64,000 nucleotides of DNA from Gari tellinella (Eukaryota > Mollusca > Bivalvia > Cardiida > Psammobiidae): positions 8,990,001-9,054,000 of the forward strand of contig OV277864.1 in NCBI GenBank assembly GCA_922989275.2, given 5' to 3'. A program made the position numbers and the translations under genes. This document shows positions 45,101 through 54,580 of the stretch, piece by piece (the first letter of the stretch is position 1; each line of letters opens with the position of its first letter). The notes under the pieces are model-generated. The model worked only from the letters and a program-made list of their open reading frames with translations, was not told the DNA's origin and made no database searches.

Positions 45101-45960
45101 GTGGCAGATGTACATTATTTAATCTCGCCTTAGAAATACATTTACAGGGCTGCCATTTCTTCAGATTTATCCGCAATCTCCGGATTTTTTTTAACTTCTC
45201 CGGACCTACGAATTTAAAAAAAGAACAAAATGGATTTCTGCTGTTACAGTGGAGAATGTGTTATTCTTTCCCAATAAACGCGTTTACGCTAAAACTATTA
45301 TTTGCAGTGCAAATAGTTTGGAGCCAGATCAGACGCCGGGTAACCCGGCGTCAGATCAGGCTCCAAACTGTTTGCCACCAAAAATAAACAAGAATTGTCC
45401 AAAAGTTGTTCTTTTCTACGTTTTAGTGCTTTGAGTTTGCGTACGTTTGCGTTTAAACGGGAAAGAATAGCATTTTCTCCACTGTACTTTTTAAAACTTG
45501 GAATTGTATGCGTTTTTACCTAAGTGTCATCAAACGGCGTCTGATCTGGATCTAAGCTGAACGCTTAATTGTGTTAGTATAATATTGCCTGACAGCGAAA
45601 GGGTTTGAGGTAATATTCCTGAACTAGCGCTTCAAAATTAATTTGGAAATCTTACGATTTTTATTAGCGAATTATTGTAGCCATGCCTTTATACGCCTTT
45701 AATTCCTTCCTCGACTGCAGAAAATATTTCCACTTTAAGCAGTCATGAATGTGCAACACGTGAAATATTGCTATATTTTAGCAGATATACATGTAGCTTA
45801 AAGCAGTTTGAAAGTAAAGCAGAATGCGCATTAAGGCGCAGTCTGCTTTACTTTCGATCAGCTTTAAGCTGTCAACTGTCTTAAAATATAGAAACATGTT
45901 ATGGGAAAATGGTTTAATAAAAACAAACTATATATACTAACATTTTCCATACTGATATGT
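39099..45960 (-). CDS. Gene 2: paralogue of gene 1 (7 exons)
   Basis: Joined from exons 45960-45952, 44533-44351, 43710-43548, 42984-42706, 42253-42087, 40265-40134 and 39197-39099. They total 1032 nt, open, with phases identical to gene 1. The product has 343 residues with the same order: signal peptide (MENLIKITSWITLVGLVNC), CBM2-like region (GAQGHAAIRP..SWVLHMHFD), a longer Thr-rich linker, and the BPSL0067-like domain. Six of seven exons equal gene 1 in length. Identity to gene 1, counted by eye, climbs from about half in exon 2 to 31 of 32 residues in exon 7. A tandem paralogue in the same orientation, with the intergenic gap filled by transposons. Confidence 0.85.
39300..39400. mobile_element. 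Family F hairpin remnant
   Basis: CTTTAAGCAGGTTGAAAGTT with a diverged second arm, just upstream of the gene 2 exon 7 acceptor. Confidence 0.5.
40134..40265 (-). CDS. Gene 2 exon 6
   Basis: 132 nt, acceptor ..cttatatag, donor GTATGTGG, phase 0 both sides. 36 of 44 residues equal gene 1; it has the same YLPRGAQSGIFVGC block without histidine. Confidence 0.85.
41584..41710. repeat. Long near-perfect hairpin
   Basis: Arms of about 50 bp: TCATGACGGTATGACTACAT (41,606 on) pairs with its inverse ending at 41,684, extending outward to AATAAACA / TGTTTATT. Loop GGGTAAACGAAACTTATCCCC. In gene 2 intron 5. Confidence 0.88.
41824..42052 (+). mobile_element. MITE family D, decayed
   Basis: Starts TTAACCCTTTCACTCTTAAT; hairpin arms mutated. 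Its right end is unclear, and it stops near the gene 2 exon 5 donor. Confidence 0.6.
42087..42253 (-). CDS. Gene 2 exon 5: start of C-terminal domain
   Basis: 167 nt, acceptor ..gtttcag, donor GTATGC, phase 1 in and 0 out. About 44 of 55 residues match gene 1, including GGANEDLVLS and NPDHWRRG. Confidence 0.83.
42530..42702 (+). mobile_element. MITE family C without its hairpin
   Basis: CATTTTGTGCCCATGATTCG..ATGGGACA runs directly into TTGTAGGAATTTCAAAAAAT; the hairpin block is deleted. Adjacent to the exon 4 donor of gene 2. Confidence 0.6.
42706..42984 (-). CDS. Gene 2 exon 4: Thr-rich linker
   Basis: 279 nt, acceptor ..acttttacag, donor GTAAGT, phase 1 both sides. It codes VYFTKQGTSNVPTP and then a long Thr/Ser run ending ITTTLSSILKPST, sharing TTTLSSI with gene 1. 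The Val-rich reading on the opposite strand is a shadow of this exon. Confidence 0.78.
43548..43710 (-). CDS. Gene 2 exon 3: C-half of CBM2-like domain
   Basis: 163 nt, acceptor ..tttatgtag, donor GTAAAG, phase 0 in and 1 out. It begins VWQGRVIRRTGND and keeps QNMAINGRIQANQE. A family A MITE ends only about 24 bp upstream of its acceptor. Confidence 0.83.
43734..43970 (+). mobile_element. MITE family A, copy 16
   Basis: Perfect hairpin centre (GACGCCGGGTAACCCGGCGTC) and CTGATCTGGCTCC arm; left TIR diverged (GTGGAGACAACAAAATTC). Confidence 0.85.
44022..44220. mobile_element. MITE family D, partial
   Basis: ACTCTTTCGGCGAGGATTTT start and hairpin CAAACAGTTTGGATCCTGAT..TTGATCCAAACTATTTGC. Confidence 0.55.
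44351..44533 (-). CDS. Gene 2 exon 2: signal core and N-half of CBM2-like domain
   Basis: 183 nt, acceptor ..tctcttgtacag, donor GTAGGT, phase 0 both sides. No in-frame ATG occurs before a stop upstream of the acceptor, so it must be spliced to a separate start exon. About half its residues match gene 1, the lowest of any exon. Confidence 0.82.
44660..44752. mobile_element. MITE family D, right-end fragment
   Basis: CGCGGCGTCTGATCAGGATC then TTTGCAAATACACTTATGAC and AGTGAAAGGGTTA. Confidence 0.6.
45245..45486 (+). mobile_element. MITE family A, copy 17
   Basis: Complete, in gene 2 intron 1. One arm mismatch (GGCGTCaGATCAGG). Confidence 0.9.
45795..45900. mobile_element. Family F hairpin copy
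   Basis: GCTTAAAGCAGTTTGAAAGT..AGAATGCGCATTAAGGCGCA and a diverged second arm; about 50 bp below gene 2 exon 1. Confidence 0.6.
45952..45960 (-). CDS. Gene 2 exon 1, coding part
   Basis: Codes Met-Glu-Asn, followed by a GTTAGTATAT donor at 45951. The ATG lies 87 bp below a TATA box, the same design as gene 1. Confidence 0.78.
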
Positions 45961-46046
45961 TGTTGAGGAGCGAGTTTGACTGCTGTCAGCGAAGGTTCCG
46001 TTGGGAGAGTCTACTTCTGTATGCCTTGTTTCGCTGTTTCGTTTTG

Positions 46047-46054
46047 CTTTTATA
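46047..46054 (-). promoter_or_regulatory. TATA box of gene 2
   Basis: TATAAAAG on the minus strand, 87 bp from the ATG at 45960; the start site should be near 46,020. Confidence 0.65.
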
Positions 46055-46112
46055 GGGAGGTTCTTATCGATCAGTGTATTGAGGCAACTCCCATAGGAGT
46101 GAAACGAGGAAG

Positions 46113-46120
46113 TGACGTCA
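46113..46120. promoter_or_regulatory. CRE-like palindrome upstream of gene 2
   Basis: A perfect TGACGTCA, the consensus for CREB/ATF factors, about 60 bp upstream of the gene 2 TATA box. Its position suggests cAMP or stress-type control, by inference only; gene 1 shows no such site at the matching place. Confidence 0.45.
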
Positions 46121-46666
46121 CGAAGGCATAGACTGGTTGATCTGTGTAGGCAGGAGAGAATACAGTAGCACCTCGCTTCTACAACACTCAAGTTAAGCCT
46201 TATTGTTCATGACATGTAATAGCTTAATGAAGGACAGAAAGTTATAGAAATCATCATGTTTCTATATTATACATGTGTATTTGTCCCGCATTCAACCTCA
46301 TCTTCTTTTAATGATTTGTATTCGTATTCCTTTGGCTGAAGATAGTGAACATGCATATTAAGGGCATAAGCTTATCACAACACAAACAAATTACAGTGAA
46401 GCCCCTCTATTGCGATAACGAAAGGAAGACTATTTGTATTACATGTACATGTAAAGTCAACTTACAGCATATTTAACACAATGAAAGTGAAGCAGAAATC
46501 TCATTCCTGGGGTTCATGGCTTACGTTTACCTTTTTTTAAGTAGCAAGTCAGCTTGAAATTAACCCAATTTGATGATCACAAAAGGGGATTTACAGGATA
46601 AGGGTCTGGCTATCAATCAGATATCAGTCCGGACTTACAATCCCTTATTCGGAACCTATCTACGTT

Positions 46667-47438
46667 AACCCTTTAAAAGCTAAATACGTAGTGGATAACT
46701 TTTGCGAACAATTTGAACCAACATGACCAAGATCAGACTCCAATCAACTTGGACTATTTCATGATACAAATTATTTGAACCTCGTTTGGGGATTTAACTC
46801 GTTTATAACAGAAATACAAACTAAGTTTTAATTTTGTTTTCCGTCTCGGGGTCCCGAGTTCGAACACACCAGTCAATCATTTTTCTTCTTTGAAATGTAT
46901 TTGTAACAGATTTAACTTAACCCAACCTTATATTTACAGTGTAGAAAACGTTATTCTTTCCCAATAAACGCGTTTACGCTAAAACTATTATTTGCAGTGC
47001 AAACAGTTTGGAGCCAGATCAGACGCCGGGTAACCCAGCGTCTGATCAGACTCCAAACTGTTTGCCACCAAGATAAACATTAAATATCAGAATTGTCCAA
47101 AAGTTGATCTTTTCTTAGTTTTAGCGCTTTGCGTTTGCGTACGTTTGCGTTTAAACGGGAAAGAATAACAGATTCTCCACGGTAACCCTTTAAAAGCTAA
47201 ATGCGTAGTGGATAACGTTTGCGAACAATTTGAACCAACATGACCAAGATCAGACGCCAATCAACTTGGGACTATTTCAGGATACAAATTGTTTGAACAT
47301 CGTTTGGGGATTTAACTCGTTTATAACAGAAATACAAACTAAGTTTTGATTTTGTTTTCCGTCTCGGGGTCCCGAGTTCGAACACACCAGTCAATCATTT
47401 TTCTTCTTTGAAATGTATTTGTAACAGATTTAACTTAA
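46667..47438. repeat. 517-bp tandem duplication (flank plus MITE), first unit and start of second
   Basis: Unit 1 runs 46,667-47,183 (255-bp flank plus MITE). Unit 2 starts at 47,184 with the same AACCCTTTAAAAGCTAAAT and is cut at 47,438 by transposon 2, resuming at 52,477 with its own MITE copy. The flank holds a box B-like GTTCGAACTCGGGACC on the minus strand, perhaps an old tRNA-SINE piece. Confidence 0.85.
46935..47184 (+). mobile_element. MITE family A, copy 18
   Basis: 250 bp, TIR CAGTGTAGAAAACG; part of the first 517-bp tandem unit. Confidence 0.9.
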
Positions 47439-47760
47439 TAGGCCGTGAGCCAGGCACCTGAAATTTGAGGTACGGGTACCATTCGGGTGAATAAGGTTCA
47501 CTATAATTTTCAGGAAGCCCAAACCCTCTGCTTTTAGGAAATGTATGATAGCAGTAAATTCATGGCAGCTTTGTTGGCTTTTGAGGCATTTTTGTTACCC
47601 CACCCACCGAGTTAACGTTGTAAAAGGATCATTGTTGTCACAATCGTACTTTTTGTACTGCATGCATTTTTATTGGTGCCTAATATCAAAACGGGTATTG
47701 AAACATGCCATTAAATGTTATTGACATTATTAAAGGTTTTAACTTTGGTAAAAACCAAAT
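47439..47760 (+). repeat. Transposon 2 left terminal inverted repeat
   Basis: About 320 bp pairing with the inverted right end; includes one inverted unit of the right-hand 171-bp array (GTTACCCCACCCACC to TAAATG). Confidence 0.8.
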
Positions 47761-47929
47761 TTCCACCACTTTTTTTGACGAAAAAATCACCTTTTTATGC
47801 CTTTAGACAAATGTTTTTTGATGAGGATGGCATATAGTGATCCTACTGGCGGTGCGTACGAGTTAAACATATTTTACCGATTCTTGTAGCAATAACACCG
47901 TGTAATAAAATGCTTTGGTACTTAAACAG

Positions 47930-48665
47930 TTGTTGTTTAGGGTAATTCCCAATCCAACCATATCATCCAACCTCGGTTTGACATTGACCTTTTGTCTACG
48001 AATATATTATTAGGGTTGTTTATTGGTTAACTAGATTTTACTGTTTCGTCTAGCATCAATACCGCATATAAGAATGATTTGATACTTGCTGCTTTTGATC
48101 ATTGCCAATTCACCCATATCACCTTACCTCAGTTTTGACCTTGACCTTCACCGAATTTGGAACTACATATAAAATATGTTATAAGGGCTGTTTTATTGGT
48201 TCACTAGATTTTACCGCATCGTCTAGCATTATTACCGCTTAGTAGAATGCTATGAAACTTTCACAGTTATGGCTTAGAATCACTCTCAGTTCACCCATAT
48301 CACCCAACTTCCATTTTGACCTTGACCGTGACTGAATTCGGACTTAGAATATCTTAATAAGGGATGTTTATTGGTTAACTAGATTTTACCGTTTCATCTA
48401 GCATTACGTGTAACAACTTTTATTAGAATGCTTTGAGACTTGCACAATTGTTACATTCGATAATTCCCAATCAACGAGTATCAACAAAACTTAATTTGGC
48501 ATTGACCTTGACCTTATTGTGGACTAAGAATATGTTTTATGTGCTATGTCAAGGTTAAATAGATTTTATCTTTTCGTCTAGCACCGCTTACTCAAATACT
48601 TGGATACATAATTATACAGTTGTCGCCTTATACCATTCATAATCTATCCATATCACCCAACCTTG
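47930..48665 (+). repeat. Transposon 2 left subterminal array, about four units
   Basis: The GGTTaACTAGATTTTA anchor recurs at 48,025, 48,198, 48,373 and 48,553, steps of 173-180 bp; each unit has CATATCACC..AACCT and TTGACCTTGACC. One inverted unit is seen at the right end near 51,430 (GGTAAAATCTATTTTACC). Confidence 0.85.
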
Positions 48666-48689
48666 TGTTTACCTTGATACTACCACAGA

Positions 48690-50990
48690 GATCACTGTCA
48701 ATGAGGACACACAAACTCGCATTGGGACCATACACTTCCGCTTGAACACTTGTGCCACCAAGCGTTACTATATAACAGTGCATCTATCAGCCAATTTAGA
48801 GACATTCTTGAAGATACGAAACACGAGAACCCTCACACACAGCTGAAAAGGTCACAAATGCAGAAATACGAGGAAAAAGTTACTAAAGTAACATATCTAA
48901 TAAGAGGCTGGTTCAACCCATTTGAAATAAATCAAGATCTGATTAGCATATCCACCGTTAATGCAGTACCTTGATACATCGCAAAATACCTTCTGAGTGC
49001 GCATGCGATTGGTCAATGATGAGATTGGTCAATGCTCGTATGCACAATTTAAAGGAGATCAACCATGATGGAATAAAGAGCAACAAAGTTCAGACCTCAA
49101 GCAGCATGAAAGTGAAATCCAGTGGAAGACTGGCAGTTCTTATAGCTGATAATGCTTTTGTTCGGTCGCATCATAGTTATGGCACACACACGCAATCTCC
49201 AGATAAATCATTATTTTACTTATTGCTCTTTGGCAATAGTCATTCTCAACATCAAATGGTTTGCTAAGAAATCAAACAATGCTGCATTAGCATTGAGCTA
49301 ACAGAAAACGCTTGGCTTAGCTGAAGGTGTCCCGAAAAAGTCTGTCTCTGGGATTGACGGAATGAACCTCGTATAGAAAGTCAAAAGATACCAATGCATT
49401 TTTGTGGCTGCGCAAGCACTATTCTATCGATGGTACTCGAGGCGGCAGTGACAGTGATAGAATAGATGTATACAGGGGAGACGCTTCTGTAGCAATAAGG
49501 TCAATAATAATATTCTTATAGCATTCCTGGTGCATCAATGGATGAAAACTGAGCACAGTCAAAGGTTACAGAGGATTTGATTTGATTATTTTTTTTACGT
49601 CGCTTTCAACAGTATTTCAGTCATATCGCGACGTCCAGCTAATTATAGGTGGAGGAGGACCCCAGAAGTCCTTTATGCACTGTTTCAGGCACAAATCGAC
49701 AACTGGGTAGAACCATCGACCTTCCGTAAGCCAACTGGAAGGCTTCCCCACATGAGAAACCCGAACGACTCTACTGGGATTCGAACTCACAGCAGTGAGG
49801 AACTTAGTGATGTAAGTCACAGTGACTATACCACTAGGCCACGGAGGCCCCTAGGTTACAGAGGAAAATATCGCATCTTACGTTGAAATCAAATGCTTCA
49901 AAATAAAATACAATGGATGCGAGGAGGTACAGGGTCTTTGAAACAGCCAAGAAGAAGCAAATAAACATATTTAAGAAATGCTGGACAAAGACATGCACAA
50001 GTTATATATGATATCCTGAAAATTGAGGACGCGATTGACACTGATGTTTGCAAGTCACTGAATTGAATGTATGTCTTAACATGTTGTGACACGGTCAGCG
50101 CATTTGCTGGTAAGAATAAAACACGCGCACTGAAATTGATGAATGGTAATGCTGAAGCTCAATAATGTTCCCAGACGTTGAATAGGAAAGGGGTACCCCT
50201 CCTGCTTTGATATACAGACTTGAGATATAAACGTCAGCTCTATGCCCTGTAAGCGTCATCAGCAAAAGTGAATGTTCAGCGGTACGGCTTATTATGTACC
50301 ACATAGGGTAAGATAGAGCGCCACCAGCTACACCTCATGCCTGGATGGATGGATTAATTTATTTTGGTTTACGGCACTACGCCACAAAATGGGTCATAAA
50401 GCGCCAGTGAATGATGGGGAAATGATGAGACGCGATGATGACGATGACTTCGCACAGATGATTTTGACTAATTTCGTCCTTTGCAAAACAGCAAATAAGA
50501 TCAAAACCAACTACCTGTCTTCCTTAATTTTAGTTCTTAGAAGAGGGGGTAAGTTCTTTCTAACAAAGAGAAACAATTCCGTATGACAATTAACCCACAG
50601 AAATACAACAAGATAGGAATGTCTGGACTCTTTAGTTAAGCACACTTTAAGAGCTAACCTCAAGGCTGCTATTTGGAGTCGATGATATTCCAAGTCATGT
50701 AGGAAGAGGATGGAAAGTTGTGAAAGAGGGTGAGATTGATCAGCTATTAGACGACTTGCTGGATAGAAAACAGATCCGACGTAGATGCTTGACCTACTAG
50801 CGGGGAGCTGTGCTAGTAAATGTACTTTGCCTAAATGTGTATGCATTTCTTATGGTTTGAATAGTACGAACATGTGCAACTGTGATAATCAGGCAACTAG
50901 TACAGAATCAGATGATGAAGAACGTCCACTGGAAGAGGCTGAAAACATTGAGAGTGAAGGAAATGTGAGAATTGGTATTCTTACATAAGA
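48690..50990 (+). pseudogene. Decayed EADTR/Cys-cluster gene of transposon 2
   Basis: Blocks in order: ENPHTQLKRSQMQKYEEKV and GWFNPFEINQDLISIST (48,820-48,960), KVQTSSSMKVKSS (49,090), IDGMNLV (49,357), then after the SINE CCDTVSAFAGKNKTRALKLM (50,083-50,150), QLYAL..KVNVQRYGLLC (50,235-50,295), LDSLVKHTLRANLKAAIWSR (50,622-50,680) and MLDLLAG..CASKCTLPKCVC..CNCDN (50,785-50,900). These are known consecutive parts of one widespread invertebrate multicopy protein. The XPG-like EADTR segment itself is not readable here. Several frameshifts and stops. Confidence 0.7.
49576..49852 (-). mobile_element. tRNA-derived SINE nested in transposon 2
   Basis: On the minus strand the head reads as tRNA-like, with box A (GGCCTAGTGGTATAG) and box B (AGTTCGAATCCC). 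A conserved body follows (GGGGAAGCCTTCCAGTTGGC, GGTCCTCCTCCACC) and an A-rich end after GAAAGCGACGTAAA. Exact 13-bp duplications AGGTTACAGAGGA lie at 49,563-49,575 and 49,853-49,865. The body resembles conserved-domain SINEs common in molluscs; the family name is not certain. Confidence 0.88.
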
Positions 50991-51649
50991 ATTACAACCT
51001 ACACTTCAGTGGTTGTAATGCATTGATTATTCGTCAATGCCGACTAGATGTTTAGACATTTTCATAACACTGTTGTCAATGGTTTGTAAGTTAACGCCAA
51101 TAGATTGCCTTTAAACTTAAATCCTTTGACCCGAAATATTTGTTTTTCATCTGGTATGTGCTAGCAGGTGTATTTGAAAAGTGCAGAGTCAAGGATTTGT
51201 ACAATATTAGCCTTAGCATAAGAAGAGAGTAACAATGTCTTAGAACATTACTGCTTTAAGAGAACCCCGGAGGCACCATTAGCAGTACTGTTTATTCTGA
51301 ATTTTTTTAGAGGTCCAAATTAGGTCAAGTCCAAGGCCAAACCAAGCTTTGGTGATATTCCTGGATTTCGAAATGTTCAATGTATTCAGTATGCAATGAT
51401 CAAATCATTCCAGAAAGAAGTAATAACTCTGGAGAAACGGTAAAATCTATTTTACCAAGAAATAGCTAAAAATAGCTGGGAATGGTTCAAGGCAACAACT
51501 GTAGAAGTGTAAAATCATTCTAGTGAGCTGTTTTCATGCTATATAAAATGTTAAGATATGGTTGACTTCGTACGAACGAACCGAACAGGGCGATTACTTT
51601 AATTATGCCACCTGCATCAATAGATTCCAGGAGTCAAAACAGGGATTTT

Positions 51650-52335
51650 TCGTTATTGTTTTCGCTTAAGTAAATTACTTAAACAATTCCAATAATGCCT
51701 AATGGCATGTTACAATACTTTTTTAATGTGATGCTTCAAAAAAACGTATGCATGACCAAATGTTTGATTGTGATAATGATGGTCATTTTACAATGTTAAA
51801 CTTGGTGGGTGGGGTAGCAAAAATGCCTTTTTTGCTAGAGTAAATTACTTCAATAATTCCAATGATGTCTAATTGCATGTTACAATACATTTTTATAATG
51901 ATACTTCAATAAAAATGCATGCACTACCAAGAGTATGGTTGTGATAATGATGGTCCTTTCACAATATTAAACTTGTTGGGTGGGGTAACAAATATGCCTT
52001 TTTTGCTAGAGTAAATTACTTCAACAATTTCAATAATGTCTAATGACATGTTTCAAAACATTTTCAATATGATACTTCAATAAATTTGCATGCATTACCA
52101 AAAGTATGATTGTTATAATGATGGTCCTTTTACAATGGTAAACTTGGTGGGTGGGGTAACAAATATGCCTTTTTTGCCAAAGTAAATTACTTAAACAATT
52201 CCAATAATGTCAAGTGGCATTTTACAATACATTTTCAATATGATGTTTCAATAAAAATTCATACATTACCAAAAGTATGATTGTGATAATGATGGTCCTT
52301 TTGCAATGTTAAACTTGGTGGGTGGGGTAACAAAA
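51650..52335 (+). repeat. Transposon 2 right subterminal array, four units
   Basis: The GGTGGGTGGGGTAaC anchor recurs at 51,804, 51,975, 52,146 and 52,318: steps of 171, 171 and 172 bp. Units also share TAAATTACTTcAACAATT and GATAATGATGGTCC. Confidence 0.88.
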
Positions 52336-52476
52336 ATGCCTAAAAAGTCAACAAAGCTGCCATGATTTTACTGCTATCATACATTTCTTAACTAGTCACA
52401 CATTGATCTTTCCGAAAATCATAGTGAACCTTATTCACCCGATTGGTACCAACCAACCCCTCCGGCTCACGGCCTA
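52300..52476 (-). repeat. Transposon 2 right terminal inverted repeat
   Basis: Inverted match to 47,439-47,610. Confidence 0.82.
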
Positions 52477-52493
52477 TAACCCAACCTTATATT

Positions 52494-52730
52494 TACAGTG
52501 GAGAAAACGTTATTCTTTCCCAATAAACGCGTTTACGCTAAAACTATTATTTACAGTGCAAACAGTTTGGAGCCAGATCAGACGCCGGGTAACCGGCGTC
52601 TGATCAGGCTCCAAACTGTCTGCCACCAAGATAAACATTAAATATCAGAATTGTCCAAAAGTTGTACTTTTCAAAGTTTTAGCGCTTTGCGTTTGCGTAC
52701 GTTTGCGTTTAAACGGGAAAGAATAACATT
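52494..52730 (+). mobile_element. MITE family A, copy 19 (right TIR lost)
   Basis: Belongs to the second tandem unit that transposon 2 interrupted: preceded by the same CCCAACCTTATATTTACAGT as copy 18. Ends at AAAGAATAACATTC. Confidence 0.88.
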
Positions 52731-52891
52731 CATTTACAAATTGTACTTTTTATGCTAAATTTGGTTTTCAGTCTCATTAAAGCGCATTCTGCGTTACGTT
52801 CAGACTAATTAAAGCTATTTGGTAGGATATAGGAAATAATTGTAATGGTTCATATTACATGTAATGACTGTATCAGACTATTAGATGGAAC

Positions 52892-53252
52892 CACAGTGTT
52901 TCCTCCCTGCAACGGCCCTCCAAACAACGACTCCCTCCTTACAACGACCCTTGCCGCTGTTCCCTAAACGGGACAATTATGTCTGACGCTTTTACTGCAG
53001 CAATATCGTCTGCTTAAAATTGTCGTATGCTGTTTTTCTCAAAGTTACATAATGGACATTTTGACAGAAACAACTTCCTGACGAGTTACAAAAAGCTTGA
53101 ATCCAGATTAGAGCCGCTATACGCGGCGTCTGATCTGGGTTAAAGTCTGTTTTCAAATGTAAATCAATTTCCCTCCCTATAACGACTCCCACCGAACAAC
53201 ATACACACTAGAAGTTTCCCTTTGGTTGTAGTTTTAGAGATGTAGTGCTGTA
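52892..53252 (+). mobile_element. MITE family E copy
   Basis: Ends ACAGTGTTTCCTCCCTGCAA and GTAGTGCTGTA. Carries a decayed hairpin (GCTTGAATCCAGATTAGAGC..GCGGCGTCTGATCTGGGTT). Confidence 0.72.
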
Positions 53253-53264
53253 TTTCTTTTAATG

Positions 53265-53566
53265 TAGTAAATTAAAGGCGAACAAGTGCGTACAGTGGAG
53301 AATCTGTTATTCTTTCCCAATAAACGCGTTTAAGCTAAAACTATTATTTCCAATACAAACAGTTTGGAGCCAGGTCAGACGCCGGGTAACCCGGCGTCTG
53401 ATCAGGCTCCAAACTGTTTGCCACCAAGATAAACATGAAATATCAGAATTGTCCAAAAGTTGTACTTTTCTACGTTTTAGTGCTTTGCGTTTGCGTACGT
53501 TTGCGTTTAAACGGGAAAGAATAACAGATTCTCCACTATAGTAAATTAAAGGCGAACAAGTGCGTA
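53265..53566. repeat. 28-bp exact direct repeats enclosing a family A MITE
   Basis: TAGTAAATTAAAGGCGAACA.. occupies 53,265-53,292 and 53,539-53,566 with no mismatch. Confidence 0.88.
53291..53540 (+). mobile_element. MITE family A, copy 20
   Basis: Complete 250 bp, perfect hairpin centre. Confidence 0.92.
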
Positions 53567-53586
53567 TCTATAGAGTATTGGGTTGG

Positions 53587-53838
53587 TACAGTGGACAAGA
53601 CGTTATTGTTTCCCAATAAACACGTTTACGCTTAAACTGTTACATGTATTCAAACTGCAAACAATTTGGAGCCTGGGTAACCCACCGTCTGATCAGGTTC
53701 CAAAGTGTTTGCCGCGCAGATTGCCACTCAGATAAAAATAACTGGTAGCAATCGTCAACGAGTTTTCAACAACATTTTTGACATTTTATTGCGATGCGTT
53801 TCGTTTGAACGGGAAAGAAAAACATGTTCTCCACTGCA
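53587..53838 (+). mobile_element. MITE family A, copy 21 (hairpin part-deleted)
   Basis: TACAGTGGACAAGACG left; the hairpin has lost part of its left arm (GGAGCCTGGGTAACCCACCG); right TTCTCCACTGCA. Confidence 0.8.
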
Positions 53839-54246
53839 AGGTAACTTACGAGAATTTGAGTTGAAAACAAAGGTTCGACTGTAAGTTATAGAAGGAAGTG
53901 CTATCCTATTCACTATCAAGTGTAATGATAATAGTCATTCGTCATTGTTCTCAGAAAATGTCAATGAGTTCATTATAAATACTGGTAATTCACTGGATAC
54001 TGCTCAGGCAAAGAAAATAACAGAGAAACTAAAATTACAATACTGTCGCATGATCCAGGGAGACCTTCGAGTAATATTTAGTTATTGTCGCAACTTAAAC
54101 CGAACACGATGATTGGTGCTTACATGTACATGTACTTACATGTAATAACACATAAAACTTCATATAGACAATTGGGGTATTATTGGAAGCTTGAAGTGTC
54201 TACATGAACCGTATAGTCCATTATCTATTTAGGGTAATTATCACAA

Positions 54247-54580
54247 TACAGTGCTCTCTTCCTACAACGGCCCTCCCAACAATGACTCCCTCCTTACAAC
54301 GACCAGTCTCGTAGTTCCCTCAACAAGGCAATTATGTCCAACCAATTTAAAATAAAATTGTCGTCTGCAGATTTTCTCAAACTGACATAATTAACATTTT
54401 GACAGAAAATAACTTAATGACGAGTGACAAACAGCTTTAATCCAGATCAGACGCCGCGTTACGCGGCGTCTAATTCGGATTAAGCCGTTTGTTAATTTAC
54501 CTCCCTATATCGACTTCCTCCGAACAAGTCACATACTTTGTGTCTCCCGTTGGATGTCGTTGTAGAGAGGGAGCGCTGTA
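54247..54580 (+). mobile_element. MITE family E copy
   Basis: TACAGTGCTCTCTTCCTACA to GAGAGGGAGCGCTGTA; hairpin CAAACAGCTTTAATCCAGAT with GACGCCGCGTTACGCGGCGTC centre. Confidence 0.8.

Larger units (their letters stand above)
47439..52476 (+). mobile_element. Transposon 2: second Academ-like DNA transposon
   Basis: 5.0 kb with TIRs TAGGCCGTGAGCC...GGCTCACGGCCTA flanked by TAA (47,436-47,438 and 52,477-52,479). The empty site can be read in the window: the sister unit at about 46,915-46,930 has AACTTAACCCAACC uninterrupted. TIR homology runs inward several hundred bp (AAGGTTCACTAT, ATGTATGATAGCAGTAAA, CATGGCAGCTTTGTTG, GTTACCCCACCCACC). It holds two different subterminal arrays and a decayed gene of the same family as transposon 1, with a nested SINE. 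Confidence 0.85.

Noticed and set aside
47439..52476. PIF/Harbinger assignment from the TAA duplication
   Set aside because: TAA alone fits Harbinger, but transposon 1 has ATA, and neither carries a Harbinger-type DDE or Myb-like gene.
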